DNA of 64,000 nt from JABCZS01 sp041660525 (lineage in GTDB: Bacteria; Pseudomonadota; Gammaproteobacteria; JABCZS01): assembly GCA_041660525.1 (NCBI GenBank), contig JBAZWD010000001.1:372001-436000 (forward strand), in the 5' to 3' direction. A program made the position numbers and the translations under genes. The notes under the pieces were generated by a model. The model searched no databases, had not been told where the DNA came from, and saw only the letters and a program-made list of their open reading frames with translations. Numbering within the stretch: the stretch's first letter is position 1; every line of letters begins with the position of its first letter. This document shows positions 55,825 to 63,011 of the stretch, piece after piece.

Positions 55825-56626
55825 GTTGACTCAGCTCCGTAAGAATATCTTCAGTGGTATGAGAAAACATAAATAAAATATCAGCAAGTGACTGCGCCAT
55901 ATTTTCATTGCGATCGCTAAAGAGCAACTGCTGGATTTCATGCACTATTTGATTATATTCAAGCACGCCTAATAATATGCCTTCCTCATTAGTCACAGGG
56001 AGAATAGAAAGGGTTTGCCATATGGTATGCAAAGCAATAGAAGGTATAGTGGTGTTTGCCAATAAAATCATGGGACAATCTTGCATAATGTGATTGAGCA
56101 TTTGCGTAGGTTGTGCTGTTAGAATATCTTGCAGGGTGATCATGCCCTGGAGTTTTCCTTCATTGTCGATACAAAAAATCCAAGGTTTAATTTCTTCAGG
56201 AAATTTGCGAATAAAATTCATGGTTTGCTCAATCGTATGATCAAGCGGCAAAAATAAAACATGCGTATTTATAAATGCACCCACTGTGTTTGCAGAAAAT
56301 TTAAGCGCATGTTGCAAGGCAATTTTTTGATTACGTGGCAGTGTTTGCGTCAGCACATCACGCAGTTCTTCATGTATTCGGGGTAATATTTTTTTTAAAG
56401 AATCCAAAGGCAGAATTTTTATAATTTCTTTGCTGGTTTCTATAGGTAAATTTTGAAAACAAACCGCTGCAATCGAAGGAATAAGGTTTGCGATCAACGC
56501 AGCGGTGTCTTTTTTATGCAATTGCTTTATAAAAACTAAAATATCATCTAGAGAAAAATTTTCAATCTCGCGCGCACATTCTTCTGGGTGCGTGTGTAAA
56601 AATTTTTGAACCAGATTATTATGCAT
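55811..56626 (-). CDS. Detached MgtE regulatory-type protein (MgtE_N plus CBS, no pore)
   Basis: 271 residues with the same order as the cytoplasmic half of MgtE: a helical MgtE_N-like repeat (LIPSIAAVCFQNLPIETSKEI, SANTVGAFINT) and a CBS pair (FCIDNEGKLQGMITLQDI; LPVTNEEGILLGVLEYNQI). No membrane segment is present. It lies directly upstream of mgtE with overlapping ends, so it may form mixed complexes with MgtE or act as a separate magnesium or nucleotide sensor. The family resemblance is clear; the role is inference. Confidence 0.75.
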   Translation of the reverse strand: MHNNLVQKFLHTHPEECAREIENFSLDDILVFIKQLHKKDTAALIANLIPSIAAVCFQNLPIETSKEIIKILPLDSLKKILPRIHEELRDVLTQTLPRNQKIALQHALKFSANTVGAFINTHVLFLPLDHTIEQTMNFIRKFPEEIKPWIFCIDNEGKLQGMITLQDILTAQPTQMLNHIMQDCPMILLANTTIPSIALHTIWQTLSILPVTNEEGILLGVLEYNQIVHEIQQLLFSDRNENMAQSLADILFMFSHTTEDILTELSQHVHH

Positions 56627-57446
56627 TTTTTTCAGATTCTAATAAGAAAGTAATGTTTTCATAAAAAATATCGCCAGGCACTATGGCTTTACCTTGGGCC
56701 GTTTGCAAAACAATCACATGCGGCTTGATATCAATCACTTGACCTTCAAGATCTTTGACTTTGACCTGTTGGCCGATTTGACAATAATGACGGACATTGC
56801 GCATCGCGAGCAAATGACTGATGGAGTGTCTTGCGCCCATGCCAAAGGCCAATGATGCACCGAATAAGAAAAATATAATGATGATTAAAAATAAAGATTT
56901 AAACAGCATCATGTCAAAACCTAGGTATTCTAAGGCCATAAGGACGGAAAAACTGATGACTATGAGTTTTGAAATTTTACTTAAGGTGTGGGCATATTTC
57001 GCTTCTTTAATACCGTTATAACTATTCAATGCATAAGCAATTAAATGACCCACAATATAACCGCTTAATACAATTAATAAACTGCCTAAAAGACGCGGTA
57101 GGTAATCGTGTAATAACATTAAAAAGCCAGGCCAACCTAAAGCGCGTAGAATCGTTCCTAGTGTGAATAAGATAATGAGCCAATAAATTGTGTTGGCGGT
57201 GATGCTCGCAATAGCTGGATGCGCTTTGAGCTTTTTAAAACCAAATTGCTTGCCGACGGCGGTAATAATTTTATCTAAACCTCGGCCTAGCTTTAAAATT
57301 GCAAATCGAATTAAGCTGGCAAAAACCCAACCCATAATTAAAAATAAAAGGGCGCCGATTAAGTTAGGCAAGTAGTCATGGACAGTGCTGGCAAGTTGCA
57401 TATAACTATCAATGGTTGAATTAATCCATTCAATGTATTGACGCAT
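56619..57446 (-). CDS. Mechanosensitive channel of the MscS family
   Basis: 275 residues, about four membrane segments, of MscS size. The pore helix region (LFGASLAFGMGARHSISHLLAM) and the beta-domain start (RHYCQIGQQVKVKDLEGQVIDI, then ITFLL) match MscS. It protects against hypo-osmotic shock. It is first of a three-gene run with the CBS protein (8-bp overlap) and mgtE, pointing to joint ion and osmotic homeostasis. Confidence 0.9.
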   Translation of the reverse strand: MRQYIEWINSTIDSYMQLASTVHDYLPNLIGALLFLIMGWVFASLIRFAILKLGRGLDKIITAVGKQFGFKKLKAHPAIASITANTIYWLIILFTLGTILRALGWPGFLMLLHDYLPRLLGSLLIVLSGYIVGHLIAYALNSYNGIKEAKYAHTLSKISKLIVISFSVLMALEYLGFDMMLFKSLFLIIIIFFLFGASLAFGMGARHSISHLLAMRNVRHYCQIGQQVKVKDLEGQVIDIKPHVIVLQTAQGKAIVPGDIFYENITFLLESEKNA

Positions 57447-57475
57447 AAATAATCCTTTATTCTAGAAGTAAAACC

Positions 57476-58024
57476 CTAATTATAGTCTACTTCCAATAAT
57501 TTCTTGCACTCCCGCCAATTAGGCAAAAATTGATCCATAAATGCATGAAAACGTTTGTTATGATCCCGCTCTAATAAATGCACCAATTCATGTACAATAA
57601 TATATTCTAAACATTCGACCGGCTTTTTAATCAACGTTAAATTTAGCCAAATGCGTTTATCCTGTATATTACATGTGCCCCAACGGGTTTTCATTTTTTT
57701 AATTCGCCACTCATTAATACGGACACCGATAATCGGCTGCCATTTATCAAATAGAGGTTGAGCCAATATTTGTAATTGAATGCGATCTAAGCGGTGGAAT
57801 ACGGGCGGTGGGGGTTGTTGGCGCACGACTTGTTGTTGCTGTGCTATCCAATTTAAATGTAAACTAATTGCCTGTTTGATGCGCTCTTGTGACATTAATC
57901 TTGGCACGGTCATTTGAATGCGACCATCAGGCGGGCAGACACGCAAATACCAATTTTTAACGGTTTTACGCAGCAACGTGACAACAAGGCCATTGACATC
58001 TAAGGTTGTAGTTTTAGTGTTCAT
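57476..58024 (-). CDS. YgjP-type M48-like metalloprotease (DUF45)
   Basis: 182 residues. The zinc-binding HELVH (IIVHELVHLLERDHNKRFHAFM) and TRWGTCNIQDKRIWLNLTLIKKP identify the YgjP/WLM family. Putative soluble cytoplasmic metallopeptidase of unknown substrate. It is divergent from zapE, with only 17 bp between starts, so their promoters must lie in or overlap each other's coding region. Confidence 0.9.
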   Translation of the reverse strand: MNTKTTTLDVNGLVVTLLRKTVKNWYLRVCPPDGRIQMTVPRLMSQERIKQAISLHLNWIAQQQQVVRQQPPPPVFHRLDRIQLQILAQPLFDKWQPIIGVRINEWRIKKMKTRWGTCNIQDKRIWLNLTLIKKPVECLEYIIVHELVHLLERDHNKRFHAFMDQFLPNWRECKKLLEVDYN

Positions 58025-58041
58025 ATCATTAGGTATAATAC

Positions 58042-59076
58042 ATGGAATTTGATGATCAGCAAAAAATAATTTTAGCGCACTTTGAGCGTTTGCAGCAAGA
58101 CTTGCATGATGTGAGAGGTTGGCGTCGTTTTTTTCATAAAATGCCCAAAGGTATCTATTGCTACGGCTCAGTTGGCCGCGGTAAGACTTTGTTAATGGAT
58201 ATCTTTTATGAAAGCGTAAAACAAAAAGATAAAATGCGCATCCATTTTCATGCGTTTATGCAACACGTGCATAGACAAATGTTTTTAAACCCGCATCAAA
58301 ATGATCCTCTAAAGAAAATAGCGCAAGATTTTTCTAAAAAAACCAAACTGTTATGTTTAGATGAAATGATGGTGGATGATGTCGCAGATGCCATGATCCT
58401 CGCACGGTTATTTACGGCTTTGCATGAATATGGCGTCGTATTAGTTTTTACTTCCAACACAGCGCCTGAAGATTTATATAAAAATGGTGTGCAACGGCAA
58501 AATTTTTTACCAGTGATAAAACTCATTCAAGAAAATTCACACGTAGTATCTATAGGTCAAGGCCAAGATTACCGTGTTAAAATTGTAGAAGAATCAGGTG
58601 TATTTTTTACACCCTTAACAAATGAAAATAAAATTAAAATTGAAAATGAATTTAAACGTTTAACCAATAATAAATTTGAACCTGATAAAATTTTATTAAT
58701 TCATGGACGAGAATTTTTAACACAAGCAGCAAGTTCTGATGCGGTATGGTTTGGTTTTGAAGAGCTATGTAAAAACCCCAGAGCTTATCCTGATTATTTA
58801 GCATTGGTGCAGCAATTTAAAATTGTATTTGTAACCGACATGCCCATATGCACTGCGCGAGATGATTCAGCCATTAGGCGTTTTGTGCATTTAATTGATG
58901 TCTTGTACGATAAAAAAATCATTTTAATTTTCAGCGCAGCTGCTGATGTATTAGATTTATACGAAGGCTTCGATCTAAAAAAAGAATTCATGCGTACGCA
59001 AAGTCGTTTGATGGAAATGCGTACATTAAACTATTTAAGCCGTGAGCCATTGGACAGGTCGCTCATTGACGATTAA
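58042..59076 (+). CDS. zapE: Cell division protein ZapE (AFG1-like ATPase)
   Basis: 344 residues, AAA+ ATPase of the AFG1/LACE1 family that binds FtsZ and destabilises bundles during constriction. Walker A GSVGRGKT is near 42-49, Walker B LLCLDEMMVDD follows, then FTSNTAPEDLYKNG and the R-finger region FLPVIKLI. A 30-bp piece of its 3' end (58990-59019) recurs at 59669. It starts at ATG 58042 on the plus strand, back to back with the ygjP-type gene. Confidence 0.94.
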   Translation: MEFDDQQKIILAHFERLQQDLHDVRGWRRFFHKMPKGIYCYGSVGRGKTLLMDIFYESVKQKDKMRIHFHAFMQHVHRQMFLNPHQNDPLKKIAQDFSKKTKLLCLDEMMVDDVADAMILARLFTALHEYGVVLVFTSNTAPEDLYKNGVQRQNFLPVIKLIQENSHVVSIGQGQDYRVKIVEESGVFFTPLTNENKIKIENEFKRLTNNKFEPDKILLIHGREFLTQAASSDAVWFGFEELCKNPRAYPDYLALVQQFKIVFVTDMPICTARDDSAIRRFVHLIDVLYDKKIILIFSAAADVLDLYEGFDLKKEFMRTQSRLMEMRTLNYLSREPLDRSLIDD

Positions 59077-59121
59077 TATCAAAGATATTGAAAATTAAAT
59101 TTTATTTATACAGGTGAAAAC

Positions 59122-59346
59122 ATGAAATCAACTACAAGTCTTATCGGTGTTTTACTCGTCATTGCTGGCATTTTACTTATCGCTTATGAAGGGTTTATCA
59201 GCTACACCAAGCCTGAACAAATTGCACAAATAGGCAATGTTCATGTGATTGAAAACCAGGAAAAAACAGTTTTTATTTCTCCTATTTATGGTGGCATAGC
59301 GCTTTTAGGTGGAATTGTGTTGCTAGTTGTTGGTCGTAGAAAGTAG
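59122..59346 (+). CDS. DUF3185-like small membrane protein
   Basis: 74 residues with two membrane helices (LIGVLLVIAGILLIAYEGFI and IYGGIALLGGIVLLVVGRRK) and a short polar loop. It resembles DUF3185, a small uncharacterised family. AGGTG precedes the ATG. A terminator hairpin follows directly. It lies between the two zapE-tail copies. Confidence 0.75.
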   Translation: MKSTTSLIGVLLVIAGILLIAYEGFISYTKPEQIAQIGNVHVIENQEKTVFISPIYGGIALLGGIVLLVVGRRK

Positions 59347-59358
59347 TTTTATTGCGTT

Positions 59359-59378
59359 ATCCCCGTGCAGGCGGGGAT
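59359..59378 (+). terminator. Hairpin with T-rich 3' side after the DUF3185 gene
   Basis: ATCCCCG pairs with CGGGGAT around TGCAGG, followed by TCATAATTTTTG. It is consistent with a rho-independent terminator for the small membrane protein gene, 13 bp past its stop. Confidence 0.65.
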
Positions 59379-59635
59379 TCATAATTTTTGTTCATCCAAT
59401 TCCTTTGAGTTGATAGGCAAATAATTTTGCCAAGTTTGTCTTGCTCTATCAAGAGATCTGGATGGATCAGACATTTCTTGCATACGCTCATAACCTACTT
59501 TTGCAAGCCATAGTTTGATAGGTTCAGCTTTGGGGCTGGGAACTGATTGAATTAGACATAGCAAGGTTTGGGCATTTGCGGCACGGTAAGTCTTAATTTG
59601 CTATCTTGAGCTATCATTTTCAACAAATTGTGAAG
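59379..59635 (-). pseudogene. Fragment of a BRO-N/DinD-type phage antirepressor gene, frameshifted
   Basis: The minus strand reads LKMIAQDSKLRLT, then, after a one-base frame change near 59595, QTLLCLIQSVPSPKAEP and KLWLAKVGYERMQEM. That IQS-PSPKAEP..WLAKVGYER string is typical of BRO-N/DinD family proteins. Both ends are missing: no start and a changed C-terminus ending at 59379. It is a decayed remnant of mobile or prophage DNA. Confidence 0.75.
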
Positions 59636-59668
59636 AATGTTAAATGATATTGGTAAAGAAAATAATTT

Positions 59669-59716
59669 ATGCGCACGCAAAGCCGTTTGATTGAAATGTG
59701 CAAGGCGTATTATTGA
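59669..59716 (+). pseudogene. Duplicated fragment of the zapE 3' end
   Basis: 59669-59698 matches 58990-59019 in zapE at 27 of 30 bases by eye, in the same orientation. It encodes FMRTQSRLIEM against FMRTQSRLMEM in zapE, then diverges (CKAYY, stop). The rest of zapE is absent. It flanks the DUF3185/BRO-N remnant region opposite the true zapE end. Confidence 0.65.
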
Positions 59717-59776
59717 CTATCCAAGCATGTATCCCCAAATAGTCTTGACTTTTCCGGTATATGCGCTAGAATAGTC
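59715..59776 (+). promoter_or_regulatory. Paired-dyad operator and promoter of the DUF4143 ATPase
   Basis: Half-sites GACTAT (59715-59720), ATAGTC (59739-59744), GACTTT (59747-59752) and ATAGTC (59771-59776) alternate, with 18, 2 and 18 nt between them, so the unit repeats every 32 bp. A -35 TTGACT (59745-59750) and -10 TAGAAT (59767-59772), 16 nt apart, overlap the last three sites. The ATG at 59780 is only 7 nt past the -10, so the transcript should be almost leaderless. Confidence 0.6.
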
Positions 59777-59779
59777 AGT

Positions 59780-60916
59780 ATGCAAAGGCCACAATCAAAA
59801 CCTATCAAACACGATCTTGAACAAAAAATTGTTCTTTTATCAGGCCCTCGCCAATGCGGCAAAACCACCTTGTCTAAACAGCTTTTCGACCAATATGATT
59901 ACTTTAATTATGATTTTATAGATGATCGCTTGGCCTTAAAAGAAATGAGTTGGGATAGGCAAAAACCATTGGTTATTTTTGATGAATTGCACAAAATGAA
60001 AAATTGGAAGCAATGGTTAAAAGGTATTTATGATAAGCAGGGCGTGCGTCCTCGATTATTAGTGACAGGTAGCGCAAAATTGGATACGTATAAAAAAACC
60101 GGTGATTCGCTTGCAGGGCGTTTTTTCCAACATCGTTTGCATCCGTTAGATTTAAAAGAAGCGTGGCATTATTGGCAACAAGACGGCGAAGAAATTTTTC
60201 AACGATTATTTCATTGCGGTGGTTTCCCAGAGCCTTTTTTAAAAGGCAGTGAAGAATATTATAAACGTTGGCGACGTACGCATTTAGATATTATTTTAAG
60301 ACAAGACTTGATTGATCTAGAAGCGGTGCGTGATATTCAAGGTATTGAGGTGCTTATTACCTTATTGAAAACACGTGTAGGTCAATGCGTATCCTATGCA
60401 AATCTTGCTAGAGATTTAGAACGTGATCCCACAACAGTTAAACGTTGGTTACAATTACTTGAAAATTTATACATTATTTTTAAAGTATCGCCTTATCACA
60501 GCAATATCGCACGCTCTTTATTAAAAGAGCCAAAATATTTTTTTTATGATATCGGACAAGTAGCATCTAATGAAGGTAATAAATTAGAAAATTTAGTGGC
60601 TTGTAGTTTGCTAAAAGAATTACAACTACTTGAAGATTTAACCGGTGCGCAAACAGGTTTACATTATTTGCGTACGAAAGATGGCAAAGAGTTAGATTTT
60701 CTAGTTGTTATTAATGACAAACCTTGTTATCTCATCGAAGGAAAATGGAGTGATGACAAACCTGCAAATGGATTTAAATATTTTAGATCTTATTTTCCCG
60801 AAGCAAAAGCCGTACAATTAGTTAAGAATATTTCCAGAGAAAAAACATTTGCAGATGGCCTTGAAATTAGAAATGTGGTTTCTTGGTTGTGTCAGCTGGA
60901 TTTGAGGCAAGATTAA
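59780..60916 (+). CDS. AAA_14/DUF4143 family ATPase
   Basis: 378 residues. Walker A GPRQCGKTT is at 22-30 and Walker B PLVIFDEL at 63-70; TGSAKLD is the sensor. A winged helix (VSYANLARDLERDPTTVKRWL) lies around 215-240. The DUF4143 C-terminus has a nuclease-like pattern (GKELDFLVV, then YLIEGKW). It has no assigned role; such genes are scattered and often mobile. It stands alone between decayed DNA and uup, with its own promoter. Confidence 0.9.
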   Translation: MQRPQSKPIKHDLEQKIVLLSGPRQCGKTTLSKQLFDQYDYFNYDFIDDRLALKEMSWDRQKPLVIFDELHKMKNWKQWLKGIYDKQGVRPRLLVTGSAKLDTYKKTGDSLAGRFFQHRLHPLDLKEAWHYWQQDGEEIFQRLFHCGGFPEPFLKGSEEYYKRWRRTHLDIILRQDLIDLEAVRDIQGIEVLITLLKTRVGQCVSYANLARDLERDPTTVKRWLQLLENLYIIFKVSPYHSNIARSLLKEPKYFFYDIGQVASNEGNKLENLVACSLLKELQLLEDLTGAQTGLHYLRTKDGKELDFLVVINDKPCYLIEGKWSDDKPANGFKYFRSYFPEAKAVQLVKNISREKTFADGLEIRNVVSWLCQLDLRQD

Positions 60917-60965
60917 AATGGTTTTTATTCTTTTTTAAGCTCTTCTTTTATGATAAAATACCCAT

Positions 60966-62807
60966 ATGCCAGTAATACACATCAACCAACTCGAATACGC
61001 AATTACCCACGTTCCCTTGCTCGATAAGGTCAATTTAACCATTGAACCCGGTGAGCGAGTGGCTTTGATCGGTCGCAATGGTGAAGGAAAGTCTACGTTT
61101 TTAAAAATTATTGCCGGAATAATTCAGCCTAACCGCGGTAGTATTGATAAACAAAGTCATATCGATATTGCGATGCTATCGCAAACATTATTGCCTGCTA
61201 ATGATCAAACCGTCTATGAAGCGGTTGCGATGGGTTTAAGTGATATTGGTAAAGTATTGAATGAATACCATCAGATTCTTGAGCAAATGGCACATGAGGG
61301 CGATCATGATGCTTTGTTTAAACGTATGGATAAACTGCAGCAACAAATTGAAAAATCCAATGGTTGGTTATTGCAACAAAGAATAGAACGCGTAATTACT
61401 GAATTAGAATTACCCAGCGATGCGCTGATGTCCACATTATCGGGTGGTTGGCGTCGGCGAGTTGCGATTGCACAAGTATTAGTGCGCGAGCCCGATTTAT
61501 TATTACTCGATGAGCCGACCAATCATTTAGATGTGGCGACTATTCAATGGCTGGAAGAAGTATTATTAAATTATCCGAAAGCCATATTATTTATCACGCA
61601 CGATAGAGCGTTATTGCGCAAAATGGCAACACGTATTATTGAATTAGATCGCGGTCATATTACTTCATACCCTAATAATTATACGATGTATTTAGAATTA
61701 AAAGAAAAAGCTTTAGAAGATGAACAGCGTCAAAATGCTTTATTTGATAAAAAATTATCGCAAGAAGAAGTTTGGATAAGGCAAGGCGTGAAGGCCAGAA
61801 GAACCCGTAATGAAGGTCGCGTCAGAAATTTAGAAGCTTTGCGTGCGGAACGTGCCAAGCGACGTGAACAATCGAAAAATCCAGCATTTACTTTAAATAC
61901 CACTTCAGGTCAAAGTAAAGTCATTATTAAAGCCGACAATATTAGCTTTGGTTATGAAGCCGATAAACCGATTATTAAACCATTTTCGATCACCATTCAA
62001 AAAGGTGATAAAATTGCACTGATTGGTCCAAATGGTGCAGGTAAAACAACATTAATTAAAATATTAATGGGTGATCTAAACCCCAATACTGGCACAGTGA
62101 CGCAAAGTTCACATAATCAAATTGCTTTTTATGATCAACACCGTTTGCAAATTGATCCTGAGAAAACCTTGATAGAAAATGTAGTTGAAGGCTCTGATAC
62201 TATTGAATTAGACGGTGCGCGCAAACATGTGATCAGTTACTTGAACGATTTCTTATTTTCACCTGAAAAGGCTAGAAGTCTTGCCAAAGGTTTATCAGGC
62301 GGCGAATGTAATCGCTTATTATTAGCAAAAATATTTGCTAAGCCTGCAAATTTATTAATACTCGATGAACCGACAAATGATTTAGATGTAGAATCTTTAG
62401 AAGTCCTAGAAACTTTATTACAAAACTATTCGGGCACCGCGATTATCATTAGTCATGATCGAGAATTTATTGATAATATTGCCACACATAGTATTGCCTT
62501 TAAAGGCGATGGTTCGCTGAAAACTTATTTTGGTGGTTATAGTGATTGGCTATGGCAATCAGGTGAAGAAAATAAAGCATCTGCTAAAAAACCTGAAAGC
62601 GTGCAAAAAAATCCTAAAAATAATGATACTAATAAACGTGAGCTCAATGCTATTTTAATTAAAATCGAAAAATTAGAGAAACAAATTTCTGATTTAAATG
62701 AAAAAATGAATGAACCCGCGCAGTATACTGAAGAGAACTTAAATAAATTATCAAAATTACAAGCCGATTTGGAACAAGATTATAAACAATGGGAGAGCTT
62801 ATGTTAG
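60966..62807 (+). CDS. uup: ABC-F family ATPase Uup
   Basis: 613 residues, two soluble ATP-binding domains (Walker A GRNGEGKST and GPNGAGKTT; signatures LSGGWRRR and LSGGECNR) joined by a linker. A C-terminal coiled coil (INKIEKLEKQISDLNEKMNE-like) is typical of Uup. Uup binds ribosomes or branched DNA and limits transposon excision. The ATG at 60966 opens with the family's MPVIHINQLEY. It overlaps the DUF2909 gene by 7 bp. Confidence 0.93.
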   Translation: MPVIHINQLEYAITHVPLLDKVNLTIEPGERVALIGRNGEGKSTFLKIIAGIIQPNRGSIDKQSHIDIAMLSQTLLPANDQTVYEAVAMGLSDIGKVLNEYHQILEQMAHEGDHDALFKRMDKLQQQIEKSNGWLLQQRIERVITELELPSDALMSTLSGGWRRRVAIAQVLVREPDLLLLDEPTNHLDVATIQWLEEVLLNYPKAILFITHDRALLRKMATRIIELDRGHITSYPNNYTMYLELKEKALEDEQRQNALFDKKLSQEEVWIRQGVKARRTRNEGRVRNLEALRAERAKRREQSKNPAFTLNTTSGQSKVIIKADNISFGYEADKPIIKPFSITIQKGDKIALIGPNGAGKTTLIKILMGDLNPNTGTVTQSSHNQIAFYDQHRLQIDPEKTLIENVVEGSDTIELDGARKHVISYLNDFLFSPEKARSLAKGLSGGECNRLLLAKIFAKPANLLILDEPTNDLDVESLEVLETLLQNYSGTAIIISHDREFIDNIATHSIAFKGDGSLKTYFGGYSDWLWQSGEENKASAKKPESVQKNPKNNDTNKRELNAILIKIEKLEKQISDLNEKMNEPAQYTEENLNKLSKLQADLEQDYKQWESLC

Positions 62808-63007
62808 TAAAACTATTTTTATTATTAATACTACTGAGTATGTTAGTGACCCTGGGAACAGGACTTGTTTATTTGATCAAAGATAAAGGTCACAGCGAGC
62901 GGACTTTAAAAACGCTAATGATAAGAGCGGGATTCACATTTATTTTATTAATTATTTTATTAGTAGGAATTGCCACTGGATTTATCGCGCTACATCCATT
63001 GGGATAA
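62801..63007 (+). CDS. DUF2909 family twin-transmembrane protein
   Basis: 68 residues, two membrane helices (LFLLLILLSMLVTLGTGLVYLI and FTFILLIILLVGIATGFIAL) separated by a charged RTLKTLMIR loop. The family usually lies near SURF1 or cytochrome oxidase genes; here it follows uup. ATG 62801 has GGGAG upstream, inside the uup tail, and overlaps the uup end by 7 bp. An upstream ATG at 62789 overlaps that site and is less likely. Confidence 0.82.
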   Translation: MLVKLFLLLILLSMLVTLGTGLVYLIKDKGHSERTLKTLMIRAGFTFILLIILLVGIATGFIALHPLG

Positions 63008-63011
63008 GTTG

